Below are positions 44,901 through 53,631 of a DNA stretch of 64,000 bases, piece by piece. The DNA is from Enterobacter sp. C2. Lineage in GTDB: Bacteria > Pseudomonadota > Gammaproteobacteria > Enterobacterales > Enterobacteriaceae. The notes under the pieces were generated by a model. It had not been told where the DNA came from. It did not search any database and saw only the letters and a program-made list of their open reading frames with translations. The stretch is taken from NCBI RefSeq assembly GCF_019880405.1, contig NZ_CP082269.1:2108001-2172000 (forward strand), in the 5' to 3' direction. A program made the translations under genes and the position numbers. The stretch's first letter is position 1; each line of letters starts with the position of its first letter.

Positions 44901-46684
44901 TTTGCTTCTCCTGATGCAAGGCGAACAACGATTGAGTTCTGCGGCAGTTCATCTGCCGCATTTGGCCAGGCAAAAACGGTTTCGCCGGGCAATTCCGGCA
45001 GCGTCTGATGACGCTCGCCAATATTCAACGCCAGAGAGAGCGTTCCCTGCGGGAATGTCCAGCTCACGGCAAGAAATCCTTCGTCTGTTTTAACTACCCG
45101 ACCGGAATTGCCCCCGGCGGTAGCCAACAGCGGCACGATCTTCTGCTGGCGCAAACGCAGCAGCGCTCGGGTCAGCTCCAGCCAGGCGCGTCCTTCTTGG
45201 CTTTCGAGTTTGTGCCAATCCAGCTTCGACTGCATAAAGGTGCTCTCGGCGTTCGGATCGGGCACGCTGTCCCCGTCGTAGCCATTATGTCCGGCAAACT
45301 CTTTCGCTCGCCCTTCACGTACGGCTTTGGCGAGATCGCCATGGAAATCGGTAAAGAACAGGAACGGATTGCTCTCGCCGAACTCCTCTCCCATAAACAG
45401 CAGCGGGATATGTGGAGACAGGAGCAGCGCGGCGAGCAGCACCCTGGTACGCTCGACGCCAGCCAGGGAGATCAGCCTCTCACCGTGCGCACGGTTGCCC
45501 GTCTGGTCGTGGTTCTGAAGAAAGTCAACGAACGCCACTGGCGGTTGCCCAGTGCTGTCCACGCCGCGAGCCTCTCCTGAGTGAGGAGACACCTCTCCCT
45601 GATAGGCAAACCCTTCCGCCAGCGCACGGGCGACATATTTCTCCGGCTGGTCGGCAAAATCCTCATAGTAGGCATGGGTTTCGCCGGTAGCAAAAACGTG
45701 TACGGCATTGTGGAAATCATCGTTCCATTCGCCACTGAACAGCGGTGTCGAACCGGCTGCATCACGAGGATGCAGGAAAATGACGTTCCGGCAATCTTCC
45801 GTCGTCAGGTGTGCAGGTCGGTCGGTAATCTCTGCCCGAATGCGCTCGGCAATCTCTACCAGCACATGCTTGTCAGCGCTGTCATCAATCTGATCGATGG
45901 CATCGAAGCGCAACCCGTCAAGGTTAAACTCTTTAAGCCAGTAGAGCGGCGCTTCGGCAATATAGCGACGTGTCGCATCGACATCATAGGCAATGCCCGG
46001 CCCCCAGGGTGTCATGCGCTCCTTGTGGAAAAACTCGGGCGACAGCAGCGGCAGATAGTTACCCTCTGGACCGAAATGATTCAGCACAATGTCGAGCACC
46101 ACCGAGATGCCGTAGCCGTGAGCGGCATCGACAAAGGCTTTGAAATCGTCCGGCGTACCGTAGGCGGAGTGCGGCGCGTAAAGCAGCACGCCGTCATAAC
46201 CCCAGCCCCGGTTGCCGCCAAACTGCGATACAGGCAGGATCTCAATAGCGGTAATCCCAATATCAGCCAGGTAAGGCAGCTTCTCGATGGCAGCCTGGAA
46301 GGTCCCTTCTGGGGTAAAGGTGCCTACATGCAGCTCATAGAAAACGGTCTCTTCCCAGGGACGCCCTTGCCACTGCGTATTTTGCCAGCGATAGCTTTCT
46401 GGATTGATAACCAGCGAAGGGCCATTGACATCGGCCTTTTGCCCCCGGGACGCCGGGTCCGGCAGAGCGGTACCATCAGCCAGAACGTAGTGATATTCCG
46501 TACCAGGGGAGATATCGGTGGCGGAAAATTCGAACCAGCCTTCACCGGCCGGCTTCATCTTAAATTCCTTGCCTGAAAGCCTGAGCGTAACGCTCTCCTG
46601 ACCGCTCGCCCACACACGAAAACGCACTGTGTCAGCGGCCACGAACTCGGCCCCCCAGCTTTTAAGAAAAGATCTGGACTCCAT
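44897..46684 (-). CDS. treZ: Maltooligosyltrehalose trehalohydrolase
   Basis: A 595-residue GH13 enzyme releasing free trehalose from maltooligosyltrehalose. N-terminal beta domain (residues 1-100) then the barrel: LHVGTFTPEGTFQ, ILPVSQFGGNRGWGYDGV near residue 155, VLDIVLNHFGPEGNY near 203 and LRFDAIDQI near 255. First gene of the treZ-treY-treX operon; GAGGT precedes ATG 46684 by seven bases. Confidence 0.95.
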   Translation of the reverse strand: MESRSFLKSWGAEFVAADTVRFRVWASGQESVTLRLSGKEFKMKPAGEGWFEFSATDISPGTEYHYVLADGTALPDPASRGQKADVNGPSLVINPESYRWQNTQWQGRPWEETVFYELHVGTFTPEGTFQAAIEKLPYLADIGITAIEILPVSQFGGNRGWGYDGVLLYAPHSAYGTPDDFKAFVDAAHGYGISVVLDIVLNHFGPEGNYLPLLSPEFFHKERMTPWGPGIAYDVDATRRYIAEAPLYWLKEFNLDGLRFDAIDQIDDSADKHVLVEIAERIRAEITDRPAHLTTEDCRNVIFLHPRDAAGSTPLFSGEWNDDFHNAVHVFATGETHAYYEDFADQPEKYVARALAEGFAYQGEVSPHSGEARGVDSTGQPPVAFVDFLQNHDQTGNRAHGERLISLAGVERTRVLLAALLLSPHIPLLFMGEEFGESNPFLFFTDFHGDLAKAVREGRAKEFAGHNGYDGDSVPDPNAESTFMQSKLDWHKLESQEGRAWLELTRALLRLRQQKIVPLLATAGGNSGRVVKTDEGFLAVSWTFPQGTLSLALNIGERHQTLPELPGETVFAWPNAADELPQNSIVVRLASGEAK

Positions 46685-47023
46685 GCAGATACCTCAATAA
46701 ACGCAGACGTGACGAAAGGGTGTAAAACGGTGTTCGGGTAGTTACCTCTCCTGACCGTATGTAAATAAAATCATAGCCTATGCTGTAAAAAGTGAGGTGG
46801 AGTTCTACTTACGGAAGGTTTAGGTGCAAACGCAAAATGGATATATCCTATATTAATAAGTGACTTACACTTTAACCCTTATAAGAGCAGGGCAAAAAAA
46901 TATCAGTTTTCTTTTCTTTTACCGTTTCTTACCGATATTATTAGGCAACAAAATAAGCGGGCTGAGGCGGACAGACAAAGCCCCTCATCAAGTACGTGAT
47001 TAAACGGGTACCGGAAACGCAAC
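46685..47023. other. 339-bp divergent control region, treZ and second ycgZ-like gene
   Basis: AT-rich spacer between divergent treZ and the ycgZ-like gene. On the minus strand CTATGAT (46776-46770) resembles the RpoS-type -10 element and would give a leader of about 80 bases for treZ. No TGTACA repeat of the kind found upstream of the bluF-linked ycgZ is present, so BluR control of the second cluster is not indicated. Confidence 0.4.
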
Positions 47024-47278
47024 ATGTGCGAGAACGATGTAAAAGCGACACAGAGTAACGATATCAATACGGGCGTGTGTGTAGTCATGCAGGATATGCC
47101 TTCACGAGAAGAGACGCTGGGAGATATCGTCATCGCTCTGTTGCGTGCTGGGCAAATGCTCAGCAGAAGGACGATCTGTTTGAAATTGGTTGCGCGCATC
47201 GAGGCTGAAAATAATCCCCTCATGCAAGCGCATCTCAGCGAATTAATGCGTTTAATTCTGCGCAATAATCAGTTTTGA
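47024..47278 (+). CDS. Second YcgZ-like connector protein
   Basis: An 84-residue small helical protein. Its core matches the YcgZ encoded at 26378: PSREETLGDIVIALL against PSQQETLGQIVVEIL, then GQMLSRRTICLKLVARIE against GQSLNRKAICTKLLSRLE. It begins the second cluster of such genes, divergent from treZ. ATG 47024 is preceded by GGAAA. Function presumably in Rcs-type signalling by homology. Confidence 0.8.
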   Translation: MCENDVKATQSNDINTGVCVVMQDMPSREETLGDIVIALLRAGQMLSRRTICLKLVARIEAENNPLMQAHLSELMRLILRNNQF

Positions 47279-47376
47279 CGCGAAAAATGCGTAATATACC
47301 TGTCAATCTCTGGCATAGGCGGGCATACTGCTAGAATGATATGAAGTCCAGCATCAAATAAATACTGTGAGGCTCA

Positions 47377-47664
47377 ATGAGCAAAAATGATAAGGAAAGG
47401 CTGGTAGATAAAGTGATGGGTGAAGCCGTAATGTCGCTTCTTGAAGCTGATGACAACGTCTCTTTCGATGCCCTTCTCAGTCAGTTGCAGGAGAGTCTCC
47501 ATGATGAAAATGACCATGGCAGACGTGAAGCTTTTCGTACGGCCATCAATGGGGTACATCAGTTCAGAATGCTCCCCGACAGCGGTTCCAGCCCTTCCCG
47601 ATCCTTAAAGCTCCACAGACGCGACGCTGTTCTTAGTCACCCTAATATTGTTTATAAACACTAG
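47377..47664 (+). CDS. Second YmgA-like small protein
   Basis: A 95-residue protein whose first 60 residues parallel the YmgA-like protein encoded at 26769 (VMGEAVMSLL against LIGEAVLSLL; RREAFRTAI against RRETLGRVI). The C-terminus is basic and different. GAGG stands six bases before ATG 47377. An intrinsic terminator follows directly, so it is probably not co-transcribed with the next small gene. Confidence 0.75.
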   Translation: MSKNDKERLVDKVMGEAVMSLLEADDNVSFDALLSQLQESLHDENDHGRREAFRTAINGVHQFRMLPDSGSSPSRSLKLHRRDAVLSHPNIVYKH

Positions 47665-47678
47665 CCTCAGTCAGTAAT

Positions 47679-47711
47679 ACCTGTTTAATCGGTGCGGTTA
47701 ACAGGTTTTTT
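47679..47711 (+). terminator. Intrinsic terminator after the second YmgA-like gene
   Basis: ACCTGTT and AACAGGT pair over a 14-base loop and are followed by six T residues, 15 bp after the stop codon. Confidence 0.7.
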
Positions 47712-47816
47712 GCTGTTTTACCCTTCTAATCAGACTTGCTTTAAGCATGTTCCCCCAAATGCTCTCTGTGAATTTGATCTTGGCGACTTAGCCTGGAAGA
47801 CAAACCCCCTTCTGCA

Positions 47817-48041
47817 TTGAGAGTGCAATTGAACGAAAATGAACACGCTTTACTTGAAAATATTCAAGAGGTCATTGGTGAGGCGGCAACCTGGCTGATG
47901 AATTCACGTCTGCCGGTAAATGCGGACAATCTTATGATGGTACTACGCGCCCGTAGTGTAATGGTAAAAGAGAAGCAGCAACTACATATACTGGAAAGCT
48001 GCATTCGCTACCTCAGGGCCCGTCTGGTAAAACCTTTATAA
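47817..48041 (+). CDS. Small YmgA-related protein
   Basis: A protein of about 70-74 residues with the same helical pattern as the YmgA-like proteins (VIGEAATWLM, VNADNLMMVL, then a third helix). No ATG is available at the N-terminus; TTG 47817, GTG 47823 or TTG 47829 are the candidate starts, and only the last has a GAGAG-like site. It is followed by an intrinsic terminator. Expressed independently of its left neighbour if the terminator at 47679 works. Confidence 0.6.
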   Translation: MRVQLNENEHALLENIQEVIGEAATWLMNSRLPVNADNLMMVLRARSVMVKEKQQLHILESCIRYLRARLVKPL

Positions 48042-48044
48042 GTC

Positions 48045-48083
48045 AACGCCCTGTATCCTGAAAAAGCGATACGGGGCGTTTTA
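48045..48083 (+). terminator. Intrinsic terminator after the small YmgA-related gene
   Basis: AACGCCCTGTATC and GATACGGGGCGTT form a 13-bp stem with one wobble pair, followed by TTTT, four bases after the stop codon. Confidence 0.85.
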
Positions 48084-48090
48084 AATAACA

Positions 48091-48339
48091 TTACAAATCG
48101 TCTGGTGTTTTCTGGACGATGAGTTCAAGCGCGTTGCGATAGACATCGAGCTTGATTACATCATCTTCTGTTTCGAGCAGCCTGATCAGGGCCAGAATCA
48201 TATTCTTATTATTCACCTCAATACGATTACTTTTGAGATTCTGAGCGAGTCCTCTAATGAGACTACGTTCGGCTTCAAAAGCATGACTACCCTGATCGAA
48301 CCAAGTGTTGAGCGTGTCTTCAGTTGTTGCGCTGTGCAT
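48091..48339 (-). CDS. Second AriR/YmgB-like protein
   Basis: An 82-residue protein with the AriR core: VNNKNMILALIRLLETEDDVIKLDVYRNALELIV and a terminal DDL parallel the AriR at 27119 almost position by position (shown here in parts: NNKNMILALI against NNKAIILHLI). It lies on the opposite strand to the other three genes of the second cluster, so it needs its own promoter. ATG 48339 follows AAAGG. Confidence 0.78.
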   Translation of the reverse strand: MHSATTEDTLNTWFDQGSHAFEAERSLIRGLAQNLKSNRIEVNNKNMILALIRLLETEDDVIKLDVYRNALELIVQKTPDDL

Positions 48340-48484
48340 CAATATGCCTTTAAATTTAAGTTACTGGCCTCTCTACGTATCGAGAGGAAATACTTACCGC
48401 GCTAAACGTAGACGGCAATGCTTTCCTCCGCAATAGTCACCCTTGCGATTGGCGAAAATTTAAACGCTTTTGCGTGATTTATTA

Positions 48485-50140
48485 TCAGCCTCGCCCTTTA
48501 CGCTGCATGATTGCCAGCGCGGTAAGCATAAGAAGCAGCCCGGTGAGCAGCGTTAAGGTCGCCATCGCCATCCCCTGCCCGACCGAACCCTGTTCAAACT
48601 GCCGCCAGATAAAGACCGCCACGGTTTGCGTACCGGCTGGTGAGAGCAGCAATGATGTGACCAACTCACGGGACGCGATAGCAAACACCATCAGCATCGC
48701 GGCCAGCATGGCTGGAAAAACCAGCGGCATGACGATAAAGCGCAGCGCCTGAAGCGCACTTGCGCCATGAACCCGCGCGGCCGGCTCCAGATTGCCACCC
48801 AGCTGGCGTAGCGCGCTGGTGATATAGCGCACCGGCCAGGGCATCAGCAGGCAACAGTATGACAGCAGCAGGATCGCCCAGGTATTGTAGGGCGAAACCG
48901 GCCAGAAAGTGCGGTTCCACAGCAAAATCAGCCCTACACCAACAACAATGCCCGGTAGCGCCGCAGGCAGTAGCGACAGCGCATCCAGCACGCTGCGGCC
49001 TTTTATCTGCCTGACCACAACCAGCCACGAAATCAGCAGGCCAAGGAGACCGGTGATCAGCGACGCGCCGAGCGCCAGCGACAGGCTGGTGCCCAACGCC
49101 GAAAGCGCATCCCCCTGCTGGGAGAAGAGCGCTAAATAGTGCTGAGGCGTCACGTTATTCCAGGCCAGTCCGCCTGACAGCGTCGACATCACACCGGTTA
49201 CCGCCATGGATAATCCCGGAAGTCCAACCGCCAAAAATCCGGTTAAGGCCATTACCGTCACTACCGGAACGACGACGATGCCCAGCGTGGCCCCCATGTT
49301 CTCCGTTGGCTTGCCGGTTACGCTGGTCACCTCTTTATCCCCTACCAGGCGTCGCTGTAACCACCATCCGGTTAAGGCAATGACAATCAGCACCATCGAG
49401 AGCAGCGACGCGCCAGGCAGATCGATTGGCCAGTCGGCGAGTTTCTTCTCGATACCCACCGTCATCATCACTACTCCTGAGCGCGTTCCCAGCGCCGCCG
49501 GAACGCCATACTCCTCAATGGCCAGGGTAAAGGCTAACAGCATCCCCGCTGCCAGAGCGGGCGCGACCATAGGCAGTGTGATATGCCAAAATGCCCGCCA
49601 CGCCGTCGCACCATGTACTCGCGCAACCAGCGCCAGCCGCTGTCCGCTAGCGAGCAGGCTGCGCGAGACGGCAAAATAGACCACCGGGAAAATATTCAGG
49701 GTCATGACCAGTACAATGCCGCTGCGGCTGAAAAGCAGATTGTTAAGGTCGATACCGGTTAGCTGATCGAGATAACCATTGGTCTGTAAGACCAGCATCC
49801 AGGAGAGCGCGGCAATATAGGGCGGGGTCAGAAACGGGATGAGAAAGATAAGATCCCACAGCCTGGGTACGGGCAGATTGAATAATCCGCGCATTACGCC
49901 GAGCGGCAGACCAATCAGAGCGCTCAACAGCGCGACGCCTGCGGCAATCCATAGCGTTCCCCCCAGCATAGCGGGCAGCTGCGGATCCTGAAACTGCGGG
50001 ACAATACCCGTTAACGCCCCGCTCAACGAGCCGGCGCTAAACTGCGGAAAAATGGCCTGTAGAATAATAAACAGCAACGGCAGCGCGACCAGGATCGCCA
50101 GCAGCGCCACGGTAGTGAGGGTAATTAATTTCTGTTTCAC
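48485..50140 (-). CDS. ABC transporter permease, double-domain (FbpB/PhnV-like)
   Basis: A 551-residue permease made of two fused transporter halves, each with about six membrane segments and an EAA-type loop (VARVHGATAWRAFWHITLP near residue 175, AARVHGASALQALRFIVMP near 455). This layout is typical of ferric-iron and 2-aminoethylphosphonate importers. It is the last gene of an ATPase-binding protein-permease operon and starts 39 bp after the binding-protein gene. Confidence 0.88.
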   Translation of the reverse strand: MKQKLITLTTVALLAILVALPLLFIILQAIFPQFSAGSLSGALTGIVPQFQDPQLPAMLGGTLWIAAGVALLSALIGLPLGVMRGLFNLPVPRLWDLIFLIPFLTPPYIAALSWMLVLQTNGYLDQLTGIDLNNLLFSRSGIVLVMTLNIFPVVYFAVSRSLLASGQRLALVARVHGATAWRAFWHITLPMVAPALAAGMLLAFTLAIEEYGVPAALGTRSGVVMMTVGIEKKLADWPIDLPGASLLSMVLIVIALTGWWLQRRLVGDKEVTSVTGKPTENMGATLGIVVVPVVTVMALTGFLAVGLPGLSMAVTGVMSTLSGGLAWNNVTPQHYLALFSQQGDALSALGTSLSLALGASLITGLLGLLISWLVVVRQIKGRSVLDALSLLPAALPGIVVGVGLILLWNRTFWPVSPYNTWAILLLSYCCLLMPWPVRYITSALRQLGGNLEPAARVHGASALQALRFIVMPLVFPAMLAAMLMVFAIASRELVTSLLLSPAGTQTVAVFIWRQFEQGSVGQGMAMATLTLLTGLLLMLTALAIMQRKGRG

Positions 50141-50179
50141 AACGGCTATCCTGAAAGCGGGGTTGCCCCCGCCGGGTGA

Positions 50180-51148
50180 TTACTGCGCGAAAAGGGTATT
50201 AAAGCGTTTCAACACATCGCTGCGCTCGCTGTTGCCGTCATTGGTGGTCGGCAGGATTTTAAGGTCGTTCAGCAGAGGGCGCTTAGCGGTAACGTCGGTG
50301 CGGGCCGGCATCAGCCAGGCATCGGCGACCAACGCCTGCCCTTCTGGCGAGAGCACATAGTCAACAAAAGCTTTAGCATCGTCAGCATGCTGCGTGGTTT
50401 TTAGGATCATCATCGGGCGTGGGGCAATCACCGTCCCGCTCGCCGGGAAGATCACCTTCAGCGACTCACCCTGGGCGATATTGCCGTAAGAGACATAGTC
50501 CACTGCACCAAACACAGCAGCTTTCGCCCCCTGCATGACCGGCGTTACCGCCTGAGCGTTAGGGCCGCTGACCACCATGCCGTTCTGCTTCAGCTGCTCA
50601 AACAGTTTCCACGCCGCGTCACCCATGCCGTTTTGCAGGCCAATCAGCAGATCGAGGGATGCACCAGAGAGCGCCGGGTCAGGCGTGGTGATCTTATCTT
50701 TAAAGTCTGTCGAGGTGAGATCCTGCCACTCTTTTGGCTCAGGCGTACCGCTTTTGCTATTCCAGACGATACCCAATGCCGAAATACCCTGAGCAACATA
50801 GTCGCTGGTTTTGAGGTTAGCAGGCACCTTTTCCGCATTCTGGCTCTGATACGGTAGCAGCCAACCACGATTGTGGAGATCTTCCGCCGTATCCCATGAC
50901 GCAGAAATAAGAATATCGGCCTGCGGATTAGCCTGCTCGGCCTCCAGGCGTGCCATCACCTTCCCGGTCGTAGCCTGAAAGATGTTGACCTTGACGCCGG
51001 TTTTCTTCTCATAGCCTGCCGCGAGGCCTTTAGCCAGCGATCCTGGACCTGCGGTATAGACAGTCAGCGCCTGCGCGCTGGAGACGCTGATAGCAGACAA
51101 TGCCATGGTTAATGCAACTCCTTTTATTACAGACGACACTGCTTTCAT
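50180..51148 (-). CDS. ABC transporter periplasmic substrate-binding protein (ferric/phosphonate class)
   Basis: A 322-residue periplasmic protein: signal peptide cut near SSAQA (residue 24), mature part starting LTVYTAGPGSLAKGL, then ADILISASWDT and WNSKSG blocks of the class 1 ferric, thiamine and phosphonate binding proteins. The paired C-terminal Tyr typical of FbpA iron binding is not evident, so the ligand may be an organophosphonate or another anion. Its ATG overlaps the ATPase stop by four bases. Confidence 0.85.
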   Translation of the reverse strand: MKAVSSVIKGVALTMALSAISVSSAQALTVYTAGPGSLAKGLAAGYEKKTGVKVNIFQATTGKVMARLEAEQANPQADILISASWDTAEDLHNRGWLLPYQSQNAEKVPANLKTSDYVAQGISALGIVWNSKSGTPEPKEWQDLTSTDFKDKITTPDPALSGASLDLLIGLQNGMGDAAWKLFEQLKQNGMVVSGPNAQAVTPVMQGAKAAVFGAVDYVSYGNIAQGESLKVIFPASGTVIAPRPMMILKTTQHADDAKAFVDYVLSPEGQALVADAWLMPARTDVTAKRPLLNDLKILPTTNDGNSERSDVLKRFNTLFAQ

Positions 51149-51861
51149 GATAATGCTCCATTGCATGTTGTAACTAAAGTGTTCGTAATTAAATCAGATG
51201 CCGCCACGCGACCGGCGGAGAGATGCACAATACGGTCGGCAATCAATTCGGCTTCCCGGCGATCGTGGGTAACATAGACCGCAGTGGTTCCGGACTGGCG
51301 CAGGATCCGTGACATCTCCAGGCACAGCGACTCTCGCAGCTCACTGTCGAGATTGGAGAGCGGCTCATCAAAGAGCAGAACCCGAGGCTGGGCGACGATG
51401 GCGCGTGCCAGGGCCACCCTCTGCTGTTGTCCGCCGGAGAGCCCTGACGGTTTCCGTTCGGCAAAGTCCGACAGCCCTACCCTTGCCAGGGCCTCGGCGA
51501 CGCGGACATCACGTTCAGCACGCGGCAGGTTACGCATTTTGAGGGGAAAGGCGACGTTCTGCGCCACGGACATATGTGGCCACAGCGCATAGTCCTGAAA
51601 GACCATGCCGATATCACGCCCCTCTGGCGGCAGCGCCCAGCCTGCCTTTGCGACCAGTCGTTCACCGAACCAGATCTCCCCTTCCGCAGGGTGCGTCAGC
51701 CCGGCCAGCAGGCGTAAAAGCGTGCTTTTGCCGCAGCCAGAGGGTCCGAGTAAGGCTACGATGCTGCCGGGTTCAATATGCAGATCGATCTGATGAAGAA
51801 CGGTATGGTTGGCAAAGGCGTACGAAACACCTTCAAGACGAATACGGGTCAGTGCGTGCAT
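51145..51861 (-). CDS. ABC transporter ATP-binding protein
   Basis: A 238-residue ATPase with Walker A GPSGCGKST near residue 40, signature LSGGQQQR and Walker B LLFDEP intact, of the FbpC/PotA class but without the extra C-terminal regulatory domain. AGGAGG stands seven bases before ATG 51861. First gene of the operon, divergent from a flavin reductase-like gene with a 227-bp spacer. Confidence 0.88.
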   Translation of the reverse strand: MHALTRIRLEGVSYAFANHTVLHQIDLHIEPGSIVALLGPSGCGKSTLLRLLAGLTHPAEGEIWFGERLVAKAGWALPPEGRDIGMVFQDYALWPHMSVAQNVAFPLKMRNLPRAERDVRVAEALARVGLSDFAERKPSGLSGGQQQRVALARAIVAQPRVLLFDEPLSNLDSELRESLCLEMSRILRQSGTTAVYVTHDRREAELIADRIVHLSAGRVAASDLITNTLVTTCNGALS

Positions 51862-52088
51862 TATCGCCCTCCTGCTACAGGAAGCCGACAACGCCCCGTC
51901 GCCAAATGCAGACGGGCCGCACTCACCTGTACAAAAGACAGGGGAGCAAACATATTGTTATCCTCTTTGGGACTTAGTTGCTGGCGACTATAGGCAGGCT
52001 TTATTACATCGAGATGACGCATTTGTTGCGGCTTGATTTAATCCGTCTTGCAGCCTTTAATGCAGCAAGGTCACTAAAAGGAGTCACA

Positions 52089-52664
52089 ATGCGCTATTTC
52101 CGTCCCGTTGCGCTGGAGCACGCCAGCCGTCTGCTAAACCACGGCCCAACCGTCCTGATCACCAGTCGGGACGACCAGATCGATCGTCGCAACATTATGG
52201 CGGCTGCGTGGTCGATGCCGGTGGAGTTCTCCCCGCCACGTATTGCCATCGTGATCGATAAGAGCGCCTGGTCGCGAGAGCTGATTGAGCGCAGCGGCAT
52301 GTTTGGCATCGTAGTTCCCGGCGTTGCGGCCAAAAACTGGACCTATGCGGTAGGAAGCGTCACCGGGCGGGATGAAGATAAATTTAACTGTTACGGTATC
52401 CCAGCTATCTCAGGTCCGGTATTAGGCCTGCCGGTGGTTGAGGAGCGCTGCCTGGCATGGATGGAGTGTCGTCTGCTGCCGGCCACCGCCGCGCAGGAGA
52501 AATACGATACCCTGTTTGGCGAGGTGGTCGCCGCTGCGGCCGACGAACGCGCATTTATTAACGGACGCTGGCAGTTTGATGATGACAAACTCAATACCCT
52601 GCACCACCTGGGCGGCGGAACCTTTGTCACCAGCGGCAGGCAGATGAGCGTTAACGATAAGTAG
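52089..52664 (+). CDS. Flavin reductase-like FMN-binding protein
   Basis: A 191-residue split-barrel protein of the flavin reductase/DIM6-NTAB group (LITSRDDQIDRRNIMAAAW near residue 20, then PPRIAIVIDKSAWSRELIE). Such proteins bind FMN and either reduce free flavin for a monooxygenase or act as small reductases. AAAAGGAG precedes ATG 52089; the frame is open upstream but lacks similarity. It is divergent from the ABC operon, which might point to a shared substrate. Confidence 0.83.
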   Translation: MRYFRPVALEHASRLLNHGPTVLITSRDDQIDRRNIMAAAWSMPVEFSPPRIAIVIDKSAWSRELIERSGMFGIVVPGVAAKNWTYAVGSVTGRDEDKFNCYGIPAISGPVLGLPVVEERCLAWMECRLLPATAAQEKYDTLFGEVVAAAADERAFINGRWQFDDDKLNTLHHLGGGTFVTSGRQMSVNDK

Positions 52665-52763
52665 AGAAGTGCTCCCTGCGGTTAGCGGTGGGGAGATAAA
52701 AGACCATGCTATAGCCTCCTCCCCTTTATAATCAGCAAGTCCCTAATTACAGTTTGCCGTTAA

Positions 52764-53066
52764 ATGCTGATCTATTGCACAACATTATGTTCGGTGTATG
52801 ATGCTATTGAGGGTAAATACCGTATAGCATCATTCAAAAATGGCGGCCCTGACTATATAACAATATATAAATTTGGCGATGGCTATAAAAAAGAAGAAAA
52901 GGAAGATCGGCTATGCTTTGATGACATGGATACGGAAACTAACTGCATCGACAAAGATATCTTAATGACTATAAGCCGAACCAGAGAGGGATTAGAGAGG
53001 TTTACTTTCTCAGACTCAAGTTATGTTATCTCTGGTGATGGAGTTATTAAACCCGAACTTAAATAA
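52764..53066 (+). pseudogene. DUF943-like fragment lacking its N-terminus
   Basis: The frame of 100 codons matches the C-terminal two thirds of DUF943 proteins (FGDGYKKE, EDRLCFDDM, NCIDKDILM, then a beta end SSYVISGDG). The N-terminal membrane anchor and the first domain half are missing, and the first 14 residues (up to VYDA) look unrelated. It parallels its right neighbour, so it is probably a truncated duplicate. Confidence 0.6.
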
Positions 53067-53084
53067 GATAAACAGGAATCGCTG

Positions 53085-53474
53085 ATGCGTGCGCTGACTA
53101 TTGCTGTTCTAACGATAATGCTAGGTTGCATCTCCTATTATTTCCTTAGCGATCAAAAGGTTACAGTGGTAAACGGTTATTATGACGGTAGCACTGCACG
53201 GATTATCGTAGATGCTTTGCCTTTCACTGACGCGAAAAAAATTGACTGGTGGCAGCATAATCAGGATGAAATTAGACGTAAGTATCATATTTCTGCTGGC
53301 GCTCAAGGTCCGTTTCTCATAACGATATACGCCTTTGGTGAAGGGTATCAAGAGGAAGGTAAAGAAGATCGGCTCTGTTTTCCCAATGTTGAACCTCCCC
53401 GTAACTGCATTGATAAGAATATACTAATGACGATCTGGCGTACCCGGGAGGGCGGCATCAAGTATAATATTTAA
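53085..53474 (+). CDS. DUF943-like protein, C-terminally shortened
   Basis: A 129-residue protein with an N-terminal membrane anchor (residues 5-22) and the DUF943 body: KKIDWWQHNQDEIRRKYHIS, FGEGYQEEGKEDRLCF and NCIDKNILMTIW. It stops just after the Cys-containing core and lacks the last 20-25 residues that the fragment to its left still has. DUF943 genes often lie near polymorphic-toxin loci and may be immunity-like, but no toxin is seen here. The gene and its surroundings are AT-rich. Confidence 0.65.
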   Translation: MRALTIAVLTIMLGCISYYFLSDQKVTVVNGYYDGSTARIIVDALPFTDAKKIDWWQHNQDEIRRKYHISAGAQGPFLITIYAFGEGYQEEGKEDRLCFPNVEPPRNCIDKNILMTIWRTREGGIKYNI

Positions 53475-53631
53475 TCACCAAATGACTGTTGGATGCTTTT
53501 TCATTTCTATTCAACCATTAGTAACCTTATGACTAATAAGATAAACTGGTGGTTGAATAAAAGCCTAAACAAAGAACCTTAAGTAATTAAGCAAGAGCAA
53601 GTCCTTAACCTCACTATTGATAATTTCTATT

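Noticed and set aside
45581-46576. Plus-strand open frame of 331 codons across treZ
   Set aside because: Antisense to conserved treZ, without recognisable protein features.
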